DNA of 64,000 bases, taken from positions 124,001-188,000 of the forward strand of contig NZ_BDBZ01000002.1 of assembly GCF_001613245.1 (NCBI RefSeq), given 5' to 3'. Positions within the stretch are counted from its first letter, which is position 1. The number at the start of each line of letters is the position of its first letter. The notes beneath the pieces are model-generated. The model did no database searches. It was not told the origin of the DNA and worked only from the letters and a program-made list of their open reading frames with translations. Positions 56,199 through 64,000 of the stretch are shown in pieces. The translations under genes and the position numbers were made by a program. Source of the stretch: Nocardia speluncae NBRC 108251. Lineage in GTDB: Bacteria > Actinomycetota > Actinomycetes > Mycobacteriales > Mycobacteriaceae.

Positions 56199-57583
56199 CC
56201 GCGCAGCTCCACGGGAAGTGCTGCGGTGGGCAGGTTCTGGTAGGCGACCGGGCGGGCGAACCGCAGTGCGGCGGCGGTGCCGACCGAGGTCGAGACAGGC
56301 GCCGTGGTGGCAGGCCAGGGACCGCCGTGCTGCTGAGCGTCGCTCACCGTGACACCGGTGGGCCACTGGTTCCAGATGATCCGGCCGGTCCGTTCGGTCA
56401 GGAGGTCGATCGCGGCGGCAGCCTGATCGTCCACCTCATCGCCGCCCTGCACTGTCGCGGTCAGGCTGCCCTCGATGAGTTCCAGAACCGCCAGAGCCTG
56501 GGCGGGATCACCGTATTCGACCAGTACCGACGCCGGTCCGAAGATCTCGGTGGTGACGAGCGCCGGATCCGCCAGGGCGGCACGCGCAGTGGTGGTGAGG
56601 ATATGCGCGGCCGGTGCGGCCGGTGCCGACGGCCCGGTGCGGGAGGTTTCGACATCCGGATGTTTCGCCACCGCCGCCAGGGCCGCGGCGAATCCGTCGG
56701 ATATCCGCGGATTGAGCATCGGTCCCACGGCGGGTAGGGCGATCCGGTCCAGGAACCCGGCCAGGTCCGGAACCAGCACGACTCCCGGCTGGGTGCAGAA
56801 CTGCCCTGTTCCCATGGTTGCGGATTCGGTGAAACCGGTGACGATTTCGTCCGCACGTTGTGCCCACCCGGCCCGGGTGACGAGCACCGGGTTGGTGCTG
56901 CCGAGTTCCCCGTAGAACGGTATCGGGTCCGGACGCGAGACTGCCAGGTCGAACAGGGCGCGTCCCCCCGCCTCGGAGCCGGTGAAGCCCACCGCACGGA
57001 TCCGCTTGTCCAGCACCGCGGTGATGCCCGCCTGTTTCCCCTCGATCAGGCCGAATACGCCGTCGGGCGCCCCGGCTCCACGCAACCGTTCGGTGACGAT
57101 ACGGGCGGTGGCCCGGGAGAGCTCCGGATGGCCCTCATGAGCCTTGACCACCACCGGGCACCCCGCCGCCAGCGCGCTGACGGTATCGCCTCCGGCAACG
57201 GAGAAGGCAAACGGGAAGTTGCTCGCCGCGAACACGAGGACCGGGCCGATCGGCACATGGCTACGCCGGATATCAGGGCGCGGCCCCATCGGCCAATCCG
57301 GATCGGCCGGATCGATCCGCACATCGAACAACGTGCCCTGTTCGAGCCGATCGGCGAAGAGCCGGGCCTGGAAGGCAGTGCGCACCAGTTCGTTACGAAG
57401 CCGTGGGAGCGGCAGTGCGGTTTCGCGGTGGGCGAGTTCGGCGAGTTCGGCGGCGCCGTCGTCGAGCCCTCGAGCGACAGCACGCAGCTGCCTCGCTCGC
57501 TGCGCTGCCGTGGCGCGCCGGGACGGCCGGCGGGCGAGATGGGCTGCGGCGAGTATGTGTTCAACGGCCGCGGTGTCGATCAT
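56195..57583 (-). CDS. NADP-dependent aldehyde dehydrogenase (alpha-ketoglutaric semialdehyde dehydrogenase-like)
   Basis: A 462-residue dehydrogenase. The cofactor and active-site landmarks are VFAASNFPFAFSVAGGDTVSALAAGCPVVVKAHEGHP (Lys), VGFTGSEAGG, the catalytic Glu in YGELGSTNPV and the nucleophile Cys in GTGQFCTQPG. GTGQFCTQPG and the shortened form are typical of the KGSADH branch, which oxidises alpha-ketoglutaric semialdehyde or similar keto-aldehydes to the acid. It overlaps the MaoC gene and the SBP-like gene by four bases each. With the FAH-family enzyme it could convert a 2-keto-3-deoxy acid to alpha-ketoglutarate. Confidence 0.92.
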   Translation of the reverse strand: MIDTAAVEHILAAAHLARRPSRRATAAQRARQLRAVARGLDDGAAELAELAHRETALPLPRLRNELVRTAFQARLFADRLEQGTLFDVRIDPADPDWPMGPRPDIRRSHVPIGPVLVFAASNFPFAFSVAGGDTVSALAAGCPVVVKAHEGHPELSRATARIVTERLRGAGAPDGVFGLIEGKQAGITAVLDKRIRAVGFTGSEAGGRALFDLAVSRPDPIPFYGELGSTNPVLVTRAGWAQRADEIVTGFTESATMGTGQFCTQPGVVLVPDLAGFLDRIALPAVGPMLNPRISDGFAAALAAVAKHPDVETSRTGPSAPAAPAAHILTTTARAALADPALVTTEIFGPASVLVEYGDPAQALAVLELIEGSLTATVQGGDEVDDQAAAAIDLLTERTGRIIWNQWPTGVTVSDAQQHGGPWPATTAPVSTSVGTAAALRFARPVAYQNLPTAALPVELRG

Positions 57584-58047
57584 GACTTCTGCTCCTCGGA
57601 ATGCGGTGTGCGGTCGACGGCGAGCACGTGCTTGCAGACGAGCACGGTGTCGCCGCGCTGGTCGACCCCGGTGTACTGCTTGGTGACCAGTCCGATGCGC
57701 GGGTTGCGGTGCTCGGCGAGGTCGACCACTTCCGAGGTCGCGCGGACGGTGTCGCCGGGCAGTACCGGGCGGGGAAACCGGATGCGGTCGTAGCCGTATG
57801 CCACGGCGCGGCCGTTGTATTCGACGGTGAGCCCGACCACCACACCGAAGGTGAGGACGCCGTGGGCGATCACGCTACCGAACCTCGGCTCCGCGAAACC
57901 GGGGTCGGTATGGGCGGGATGATGGTCGCCGGTGAGATCGGCGAACCGGGCGATATCGGCGGCAGCGATCACCCGGCTGCCCCCGGTGCCGGTCTCCCCC
58001 AGCGTGTACTCCTCGAAGTACCGGTCCTCGAAGTGCGGGATGGTCAT
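57580..58047 (-). CDS. MaoC-like hot-dog hydratase
   Basis: A 155-residue hot-dog enzyme. It has the hydratase-2 signature: ARFADLTGDHHPAHTDPGFAEPRFGSVIAHGVLTFGVVVGL, where the Asp and His of TGDHHPAHTD form the catalytic pair that adds water to an enoyl-CoA. The full-length match to single-domain MaoC proteins leaves no doubt about the fold. It overlaps its neighbours by four bases. Together with the CoA transferase in the same operon it suggests a CoA-bound, unsaturated intermediate in this pathway. Confidence 0.92.
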   Translation of the reverse strand: MTIPHFEDRYFEEYTLGETGTGGSRVIAAADIARFADLTGDHHPAHTDPGFAEPRFGSVIAHGVLTFGVVVGLTVEYNGRAVAYGYDRIRFPRPVLPGDTVRATSEVVDLAEHRNPRIGLVTKQYTGVDQRGDTVLVCKHVLAVDRTPHSEEQKS

Positions 58048-59393
58048 ACCTTCGCTCCTGTGACAACAGTGCCGGTCGGATGGGTGATCACATGGTTGAA
58101 ATGGTCGTCACTGTCCTGATCCGCATCGCTTCGGTAGCGCTTGGAGAGATAGACGGAGACGAATGCGACGGTCGCCATGATCACCATCCACACCGCCACC
58201 GGCCACCAGTGCCCGAAGCCGGCGAACATGGCCGTCGCGATCAACGGAGTGGTACCACCCAGCAGAGCGCCACTCACCTCCCGGGCGAAGGCGACTCCCG
58301 AGTACCGCATGGCGGGCGGGAACATTTCCGCCAGGAACGCCGCCTGCGCGGCATAGCAGGTGGCCACCGCGCCGATGAAGCAGATCACCAGGGCCAGGAT
58401 GATCAACGCGGGTACGCGGGTGTCGATGAGAGCGAACATCGGGAACGCCCAGACTATGCCGAAGCCGGCGCCGAACAGGAACAATCTGCGCCGCCCGAAA
58501 CGGTCACCGATCCGGCCGAACACCGGCATGAACGCCGCACCTGCCACCAAGACCACGGCATTGATACCGAGCCCGGCCATCGCCGCGAGGCCGATATCGT
58601 TGGTCAGGTAGCTCAGCGCCCAGACCTGGGGGATATACGAGAACCCCGACAGCATGAAGTTCGATCCGAGGCTCAGCACCAGCCGACCCTTGGCCGTCCG
58701 GAACAGCTCCAGCAGCGGGATTTTCGTATCGTCCTTCTTCGCCTGCTCGAAGCTCTCGGTCTCTGTGACGCGGCGCCGGATGTACAGGCTGATCACCAGC
58801 ATGACCACGCTGAGCAAGAACGGTATTCGCCAGCCCCACTGCTCGAAGTTGTCGCCGGTCAGCCAGAGCGCGATCTGGAAGGTGCCCAGCCCCAGGGCCG
58901 AGCCGAGCCACACACCCCCGCCCGACCAGGAGGCGTAGAACCCGCGGCTCCCGCGTGGCGCCGCCTCCGAGGACAGCACCACCGCTCCGGCGTACTCGGC
59001 GCCGGCGCCGAGTCCCTGGATGATCCGGAGCAGGACCAGCAGGACCGGAGCAGCCAGTCCGATCGAGTGGTAGCTGGGTAGCAGCCCGATCAGCGCGGTC
59101 GACACGCCCATGATGCCGAGCGTGATGATCATGACCGGTTTTCGGCCGATCTTGTCGCCGAGGTGTCCGAAGACCACGCCGCCGAAGGGCCGGGCGAAGT
59201 AGCCGACAGCGAAGGTGGCGAACGAGGCGAGCAGCCCGGTGGTGGGACTGGCGTCGACGAAGAAGTAACTGTTGAAGACGAGGGCCGCGGCCGCGCCGTA
59301 GAGGGCGAAGTCGTACCACTCGACGAGACTGCCGACCGCGGACGCCGCTGCTGCGCGGCGTGCCTGCTGAATCGGTGGGGCGGTTGTACTCAT
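58044..59393 (-). CDS. MFS transporter, metabolite:H+ symporter (MHS) family
   Basis: A 449-residue transporter with twelve membrane helices. MHS hallmarks are GSLVEWYDFALYGAAAALVF at the start, the loop GHLGDKIGRKPVMI, and GLGAGAEYAGAVVLSSEAAPRGSRGFYAS. The family imports carboxylates such as alpha-ketoglutarate, citrate, shikimate or proline betaine together with protons. It is the second gene of the operon, 25 bases after the CoA transferase, and its stop overlaps the MaoC start. It very likely brings in the acid that the operon degrades. Confidence 0.94.
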   Translation of the reverse strand: MSTTAPPIQQARRAAAASAVGSLVEWYDFALYGAAAALVFNSYFFVDASPTTGLLASFATFAVGYFARPFGGVVFGHLGDKIGRKPVMIITLGIMGVSTALIGLLPSYHSIGLAAPVLLVLLRIIQGLGAGAEYAGAVVLSSEAAPRGSRGFYASWSGGGVWLGSALGLGTFQIALWLTGDNFEQWGWRIPFLLSVVMLVISLYIRRRVTETESFEQAKKDDTKIPLLELFRTAKGRLVLSLGSNFMLSGFSYIPQVWALSYLTNDIGLAAMAGLGINAVVLVAGAAFMPVFGRIGDRFGRRRLFLFGAGFGIVWAFPMFALIDTRVPALIILALVICFIGAVATCYAAQAAFLAEMFPPAMRYSGVAFAREVSGALLGGTTPLIATAMFAGFGHWWPVAVWMVIMATVAFVSVYLSKRYRSDADQDSDDHFNHVITHPTGTVVTGAKV

Positions 59394-59418
59394 GAAGGGA
59401 TCTTTCGGTGATGTGTCG

Positions 59419-60633
59419 TCAGGAATTGCGCGCGACGACGGGAGACCGGTGACGGTGGATGGCGCCGGTCGATTCGAGTTTCTCGATCCGGTCGATGCTC
59501 ACGCCCAGCTCCAGCAGCACTTCCTGGGTGTGCTGGCCGTTCAGCGGCGCCGGCCGGTAGACCTTCTGGGTCTGGTTGCTCAGGCGGAAGGCGAAACCGG
59601 GGGTCACCACGGTGCCCTCGGTCGGGTGGTCGTATTCGACGAAGGAGTTGTTGTGCCGGACCTGCGGGTCGTCGCGGAGCTGGGTGTAGTCGTAGACCGG
59701 GCCGACCCATACGCCCGCGCCGCCGAGGGCGGCGAGCCAGTGCGCAGTGGTATTCACTGCGAGGTTTTCGGTGACCAGCGCGGATATCTCGTCGCGGTGG
59801 GTGAATCCGTCGCGTTCGGCGTCGTAGGCCAGAAACCGGTCGTCGCCGAATACCTTCGCCAGTGCGTCCATTTCCGCGAAAGACAGCGCGAGATAGCTGT
59901 CCGAGGTGGGGAAAATGCCGTAGGGAGCGCGGATATAGGAGTGAGCATGGATCTGATCGGTCGGTTCCTGCCGGACCCCACCGACGGTCGCGACGCTGAT
60001 CTCCTGCATTTGCGCGGCAATGATCGAATCCAGCATATTCGCCTCCACCAGCTGACCTTCGCCGGTGCGTTCCCGGTGGAACAGTGCGGCCATGGCGCCC
60101 TCGAAGGCCGAATAGGCGGTGATGGCGTCGGCAAGGAAGAACGGTGCCGGGCGCGGCGCTTCGCCGTGGCGGCGGGCGCTGGCCAAGCCGCCGCTCATCG
60201 CCTGGAGAAGGACGTCCTGGCCGGGCCGGTCGGCGTACGGCCCGGTGGTTCCGTAACCGGACATCGACACGTAGACCAGGTCGGGCTTGATCGCTCGTAG
60301 CGTTTCGTAGTCGACGCCGAGCCGATCTGCCACGCCGGGGCGGTAGTTCTGCAGGAAGACGTCCGCACCGCCCACCAGTTCGTACAGCAGCTCGCGGCCC
60401 GCCGGGTCCTTGAGATTCATCGATAGCGAACGCTTATTGCGGTTCAGCGAGAGAAACGAGGCATTGACCTCGTTTCCGCGAGCTCCGCCGGCCGAAACAT
60501 GGCGCTGCCACTCCCCGGTCACCGGCTCCACCTTGATCACATCAGCTCCGAGATCTGCCAGTTTCTGCGCGGCGAACGGCCCGGCCATGGCGATCGACAG
60601 ATCCAGCACCCGGATACCGTCCAGCACATTCAT
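59419..60633 (-). CDS. CaiB/BaiF (class III) CoA transferase
   Basis: A 404-residue enzyme that moves CoA between acids. Typical blocks: GIRVLDLSIAMAGPFAAQKLADLGADVIKVEPVTGEWQR at the start, NRNKRSLSMNLKDPAGRELLYELVGGADVFLQNYRPG, SMSGYGTTGPYADRPGQD and the catalytic aspartate in APFFLADAITAYSAFEGAM. It is the first gene of the six-gene minus-strand operon. Two tandem LacI-type operators lie 62-86 bases upstream of its start. It should activate the imported carboxylic acid as a CoA thioester; donor and acceptor cannot be read from sequence. Confidence 0.94.
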   Translation of the reverse strand: MNVLDGIRVLDLSIAMAGPFAAQKLADLGADVIKVEPVTGEWQRHVSAGGARGNEVNASFLSLNRNKRSLSMNLKDPAGRELLYELVGGADVFLQNYRPGVADRLGVDYETLRAIKPDLVYVSMSGYGTTGPYADRPGQDVLLQAMSGGLASARRHGEAPRPAPFFLADAITAYSAFEGAMAALFHRERTGEGQLVEANMLDSIIAAQMQEISVATVGGVRQEPTDQIHAHSYIRAPYGIFPTSDSYLALSFAEMDALAKVFGDDRFLAYDAERDGFTHRDEISALVTENLAVNTTAHWLAALGGAGVWVGPVYDYTQLRDDPQVRHNNSFVEYDHPTEGTVVTPGFAFRLSNQTQKVYRPAPLNGQHTQEVLLELGVSIDRIEKLESTGAIHRHRSPVVARNS

Positions 60634-60695
60634 CCTGCTACTCCCTGCCTCGGGACCACTGTACGAGTAGTCACATGGTGTTCTGCGCCACGAAT

Positions 60696-60719
60696 GTTAG
60701 CGGTAACGTTAGCGGTAAC
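60696..60719. promoter_or_regulatory. Doubled LacI/GntR-type operator
   Basis: GTTAGCGGTAAC occurs twice in direct tandem with no gap (60696-60707 and 60708-60719). Each copy is palindromic at its ends (GTTA/TAAC) and resembles gluconate-type LacI operators. The pair lies between the divergent CoA transferase operon and the LacI gene at 60831. Confidence 0.85.
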
Positions 60720-60830
60720 GCAATAGCTTGTTTTCGACCGGCTACGGATCGGCGAACACGCCGCGCACGAAACGGATCGCTCGCAGCGGTATGCTCCGCA
60801 CACAGCAGGGACAGCGTTTCGGGAGGTGGC

Positions 60831-61880
60831 GTGGCCGGAGTGGAACGACGACGGCGGGTTCGCGCCAAATCGTCCACGAAATCGGTCACCATGCAGGATG
60901 TCGGGCGGGCGGCCGGAGTCTCCGCGCAAACCGTCTCGCGCGCCCTCAGTTTCCCCGATCAGGTCTCCGAGGAGACTCGGCGCCGCGTACAGCGCGCCAT
61001 CGCCGATACCGGCTATCTGCCGAATCTGGCCGCCAGCAGTCTGGCATCGAACCGCAGCCGCACCATCGCCGCGATCCTGCCGGTCATCTCGACCTCGATC
61101 TTCTCCGATACGCTGCGTGCCGCCGCGGGGCGGCTCAATCCCGCCGGATACCAGCTGATCGTCGGCTACACCGATTATCACCCGGAACGCGAGGAAGATC
61201 TGGTGCGTGGCTTCATCCAGCGGCGCCCGGACGGCTTCTTCATCGTCGGCACACTGCACACCCCGGAAACCCTGCGGTTGTTACGCGCCTACGGTGCGCC
61301 CGTCGTCGAAACCTGGGACTGGATCGACGAACCGATGGATACACTGGTCGGCTTCTCGAACGAATCCGCGACCGGCGATCTGGTCCGGCACCTCGTAGAC
61401 CGCGGCCACCGCGCCCTGGTGTTCGCCGGCACCTTCGGCTCCGGCGACGCCCGTGCCATCCGGCGCCGGGACGGATTCACTCGCGCCGTAAGCGAACTAC
61501 TACCGGACCAGCCTGTCCGCATCGTCGACCTACCGGAACACGATATCTCGATGGACACCGGTGTCGCCCTGCTCGATACGGCCCTGGAACGCTTCCCGGA
61601 AGCGACAGCGATCATGTTCGCCACCGATGTCCTCGCCACCGGCGCCGTTCTCGCGGCGCAGCGCCGTGGGATCGCCGTGCCGGATCGTCTGGCCATCACC
61701 GGTTTCGGCGATTTCGAGATGTCGCGGCATCTCAACCCGGCACTCACCACAGTGAGCGTCGATATCGATGCAATCGGCACCAGGGCCGCCGATCTACTCC
61801 TGGCCCGGTTGGCCGGTACCGCGATCGAGTCGGCCACGGTGGACGTCGGCTACCGGATCGTCACCCGCGAAAGCGCCTGA
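60831..61880 (+). CDS. LacI family transcriptional regulator (GntR-like subgroup)
   Basis: A 349-residue repressor. The DNA-binding head is VTMQDVGRAAGVSAQTVSRALSFPDQVSEETRRRVQRAIADTGYLPNLAASSLASNRSRTIAAILPV; the sensor domain follows, with ITGFGDFEMSRHLNPALTTVSVD near the end, as in gluconate repressors. GTG 60831 has GGGAGG at proper spacing and is preferred to the longer open frame. It is divergent from the six-gene catabolic operon, with tandem operators between, so it most likely regulates that operon and itself. The inducer is expected to be the pathway substrate or an intermediate. Confidence 0.92.
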   Translation: MAGVERRRRVRAKSSTKSVTMQDVGRAAGVSAQTVSRALSFPDQVSEETRRRVQRAIADTGYLPNLAASSLASNRSRTIAAILPVISTSIFSDTLRAAAGRLNPAGYQLIVGYTDYHPEREEDLVRGFIQRRPDGFFIVGTLHTPETLRLLRAYGAPVVETWDWIDEPMDTLVGFSNESATGDLVRHLVDRGHRALVFAGTFGSGDARAIRRRDGFTRAVSELLPDQPVRIVDLPEHDISMDTGVALLDTALERFPEATAIMFATDVLATGAVLAAQRRGIAVPDRLAITGFGDFEMSRHLNPALTTVSVDIDAIGTRAADLLLARLAGTAIESATVDVGYRIVTRESA

Positions 61881-61949
61881 TTACCAGGTTTTCTCGCGAC
61901 GAGCGCGTGCCCCGGCCCGACCGTGGGGCGATGACATCAGCGGCGCAGA

Positions 61950-62165
61950 ACGGCAACGATCGAATCCGGGCACCTACAGGGCCTGCTCGATCTACTCGAA
62001 CCGGACGCAATGCTCCTGGGTGACGCCAACGGAATGAAGGCGTCGAGCGTGAGGCCGAAGCGGTGGCCCACCTGCTGACACAATCCCGTCGAGATCGGGT
62101 CTCCGGCGCGCCGTGCGAGATCTTCCCACCCGGGCCCGGGTTCGTCGTGGCCGCGGTCAGCTCGA
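61950..62165 (+). pseudogene. C-terminal fragment of an ECF41-type sigma factor
   Basis: One frame reads ESGHLQGLLDLLEPDAMLLG followed by DANGMKASSV, and a neighbouring frame continues EAEAVAHLLTQSRRDRV. This is the order seen in the SnoaL-like C-terminal domain of ECF41 (SigJ-like) sigma factors. The sigma-2 and sigma-4 domains are absent and the frame is broken near 62045, so it is a relic. The similarity is short, and the call is tentative. Confidence 0.35.
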
Positions 62166-63077
62166 CACCGCCCGGGGCCCGAGCACAAGATCATGACCAC
62201 CCAGGTCGATGGACTCGGCCAATTCCGGATCGCGGATATCGGCACCGGCAGTCGCGGCATGCCGGTAAGCGATCAGGTTCACGGAATCGTTCGCAGTGCT
62301 GGTGACGCCGCGTTTCCAGTAGGCCCTGGCGAGGATGTCGCAGCGGTCGACTTCCCATACCTCGACGGCGTGCGCCCGGATACCGCGAACCTGGGTGGCC
62401 TCGGCAGCGATCCAGACCTGGGTTCGGCGACCGACGGCTATCGAGGCGGGGGTGTGGTCGAGCGTCCGGGTGAGATCGGTGAGGTGGTGCAGCGTCAGTT
62501 TCGGATGCGCCGGAACGAGTTCGACGTCGGCAGGATCCGGGGTGGCAATATAGGCCGATACGGCATGACCCGAGTCGAGACCGTCGAGGATGGCCGAGAT
62601 GGCCGGGAGTGCGGTGGCGTCACCGATCAGCACATGCTCGCGGATTCCGGTACCTACTGCCCATTCGGGTCGCATTCCGGACAGCGATACCGGGTCACCG
62701 GGGCGCGCGGCGTTGAGCCAGTCGATTCCCACGCCGTGGTCGTGCCGAGCCACATCCATGGTCAACCGGCGTGCGACCGGATCGAATGCGCGGACCGTAA
62801 AGGCACGGAGCACCGGCTGCACCATATCGGCGGGCCATTCCGGAAGCCCTGACTCGCCGCGTACCGGTGTTGCCACCGCGGAATTCCGCGTAGGTGCCAT
62901 CATGAGTTTGAACGCGTCGGCCGGATGTGGGTCGCGATATTCGTCCAGATCCGGTCCTTCGAGAACGACGCGGGTGTATCCCGGAGTCAAGGGCTCGATC
63001 CCCGCGACGAACAACTCGAGCGACAACAACCGACGGCCCTGTGATCGCCTCCAGATCCCGGCCTTGATCGACTCCAC
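62157..63077 (-). CDS. Siderophore-interacting protein (SIP, ViuB-like flavin reductase)
   Basis: A 306-residue protein of the ferredoxin-reductase fold. The FAD-binding half shows PLTPGYTRVVLEGPDLDEY and LRAFTVRAFDPVARRLTMDVARHDHGVGIDWLNAARPGD (the RxYT-like and HG.G blocks); the C-terminal half has VLIGDATALPAISAIL and VWIAAEATQVRGIRAH and ends with the SIP-specific ARAYWKRG. It reduces Fe(III)-siderophores in the cytoplasm and frees the iron. GTG 63077 has GAGAGG eight bases upstream; GTG 63086 is an alternative. An iron box lies directly upstream, so it is expected to be derepressed in iron starvation. Confidence 0.92.
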   Translation of the reverse strand: MESIKAGIWRRSQGRRLLSLELFVAGIEPLTPGYTRVVLEGPDLDEYRDPHPADAFKLMMAPTRNSAVATPVRGESGLPEWPADMVQPVLRAFTVRAFDPVARRLTMDVARHDHGVGIDWLNAARPGDPVSLSGMRPEWAVGTGIREHVLIGDATALPAISAILDGLDSGHAVSAYIATPDPADVELVPAHPKLTLHHLTDLTRTLDHTPASIAVGRRTQVWIAAEATQVRGIRAHAVEVWEVDRCDILARAYWKRGVTSTANDSVNLIAYRHAATAGADIRDPELAESIDLGGHDLVLGPRAVSS

Positions 63078-63096
63078 CGCACCCACCTCTCGGTAT

Positions 63097-63115
63097 TTAG
63101 GGTAGGTAACCCTAA
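63097..63115. promoter_or_regulatory. Iron box (DtxR/IdeR-type operator)
   Basis: TTAGGGTAGGTAACCCTAA, extended by AT on each side into 9-base arms (ATTTAGGGT/ACCCTAAAT), matches the 19-bp IdeR/DmdR consensus closely. It lies 20 bases before the SIP start, overlapping the expected promoter, so iron-loaded IdeR should shut the gene off. Confidence 0.93.
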
Positions 63116-63257
63116 ATTCGATGGTAGCGCAAACTCAGGTGCCCGTGCGAAACCACACAAGGTGGTCTCGCCGTTTCACCTCGTCGTCACGACGCCGACA
63201 GCAGTGGCCGACGCCGCCACACCTCCAGCCACTGCCCGGCAGCCGGGCCACGGCTCA

Positions 63258-64000
63258 CTACTTCAGGAGACTTCCCGCGTCGACCGGTAGTGGAAGTCCG
63301 GTGATGTAGCGGGCCTCGTCGGAAGCGAGGAACAGTACCGCGTTGCTGATGTCCACCGGTTCCACCCAACCCACCGGCAGGACATGCATGAGCTGGGCAA
63401 CGGGGGCGAAGTCGTCGGCGCCGGGATTCTCCAAATCCGGCCGGAACAGTTTCATCGTTCCTTCGTTCATGAACATCGGAGTGTTGACATTGGTGGGCAG
63501 CACCGAGTTCACCCTGATGAAATGCTGCCCCAGCTCCACGGCGAAACTGCGCATCAAGCCGATGACCCCGTGTTTGGCGGCGATGTAGTGGCCGGTGTTG
63601 GGGTAGGCCTTCAAACCGCCGACCGAACTGGTCAGGACGATCGATCCCCCACCGGCGGTCAACAGATGGGGCACACCGGCTTTCACCGTTTTCCACACCC
63701 CGGAGAGGTTGATGTCGATCATGGCCTGCCAGTCGGGTTCACTGGTCTTGTCCAGGGTTTCGCCACCGTTGCCGATGCCGGCGTTCGCCACGATGACATC
63801 GAGGCGACCGAGCTGTTCCACCCCATTGTCGAGTGCGGTCTTCAGGGCGTCGTAGTCGCGGACATCGACCTGTTCGGTCACGATCCTGCGGCCGTGATTC
63901 TTGACCAGATCGGCGGTCTCGGCCAGATCTTCCGGTGTCGACGGGGCGATATCGTCACTGCCACTGACCGGCGCACAGACGTCGACAGCGATGATGTCGG
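63258..64000 (-). CDS. Mycofactocin-type short-chain dehydrogenase (5' end outside window)
   Basis: The C-terminal 247 residues of an SDR. It has LDVIVANAGIGN, the catalytic Ser in IVLTSSVGGLKAY and the YxxxK pair in GHYIAAKHGVIGLMRSFA. The upstream part reads DIIAVDVCAPVSGSDDIAPS followed by TPEDLAETADLVKNHGRRI, an insertion typical of mycofactocin-coupled SDRs, which keep a tightly bound nicotinamide and pass electrons to mycofactocin. The Rossmann GxxxGxG start lies beyond the right edge. No mycofactocin biosynthesis genes are in the window. The C-terminus (ITGLPLPVDAGSLLK) is complete. The alcohol substrate is unknown. Confidence 0.9.
   Translation of the reverse strand, partial: DIIAVDVCAPVSGSDDIAPSTPEDLAETADLVKNHGRRIVTEQVDVRDYDALKTALDNGVEQLGRLDVIVANAGIGNGGETLDKTSEPDWQAMIDINLSGVWKTVKAGVPHLLTAGGGSIVLTSSVGGLKAYPNTGHYIAAKHGVIGLMRSFAVELGQHFIRVNSVLPTNVNTPMFMNEGTMKLFRPDLENPGADDFAPVAQLMHVLPVGWVEPVDISNAVLFLASDEARYITGLPLPVDAGSLLK

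Overview
The window is high-GC actinobacterial DNA, most likely from Nocardia or a close relative. Pointers are a RamB/PrpR-type regulator with a methylcitrate operon, DUF5313- and DUF4254-like proteins, a siderophore-interacting protein behind a DtxR/IdeR-type iron box, a mycofactocin-type dehydrogenase, a very large NRPS, and dense operons with 4-bp ATGA/GTGA overlaps. Species is inferred, not shown.

Layout. Positions 1-11.8 kb hold ordinary chromosome: small membrane proteins, four local regulators (TetR, MarR/OhrR-like, TetR, PadR), most with a visible palindromic operator beside them, an RDD protein, two TerD-family proteins and an OmpR/EnvZ-type two-component system. Positions 12.2-17.8 kb are the methylcitrate cycle (prpR, prpD, prpB, prpC, minus strand). 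Upstream of prpR on the same strand is a well-conserved cobalamin riboswitch, which suggests that B12 status chooses between the methylcitrate and methylmalonyl-CoA routes for propionyl-CoA. Positions 18.2-36.0 kb are one four-module NRPS (about 5,730 residues if a one-base frameshift at 27266-27270 is repaired) followed by an overlapping small gene of unknown function. The NRPS has an EntF-like first condensation domain, an extra half condensation domain, two epimerization domains and a terminal thioesterase.

Positions 37-45 kb start with a MerR regulator and a serine hydrolase, then a decayed stretch: two IS3-family remnants, a 5'-truncated and frameshifted MFS transporter, two orphan membrane proteins and a broken tyrosine integrase that ends beside tRNA-Pro(GGG). 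This looks like the scar of an integrated element. A PASTA-domain membrane protein follows.

Positions 45.3-61.9 kb hold two adjacent LacI-controlled catabolic clusters. The first (Gfo/Idh oxidoreductase, DUF993 aldolase-like protein, sugar isomerase; LacI; ABC transporter of the NMT1/SsuABC type; glycerate kinase) has matching 14-bp LacI boxes at both promoters. The second (CoA transferase, MFS transporter, MaoC, aldehyde dehydrogenase, a solute-binding-protein-like protein without signal peptide, FAH-family enzyme) is divergent from its own LacI gene with a doubled operator between. The end of the window has a decayed sigma-factor fragment, the iron-regulated siderophore-interacting protein and a partial mycofactocin-type SDR.

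Three reading frames (NRPS, MFS, integrase) are each restored by adding one base in a short G or C run, so some of the apparent decay may be sequencing error.
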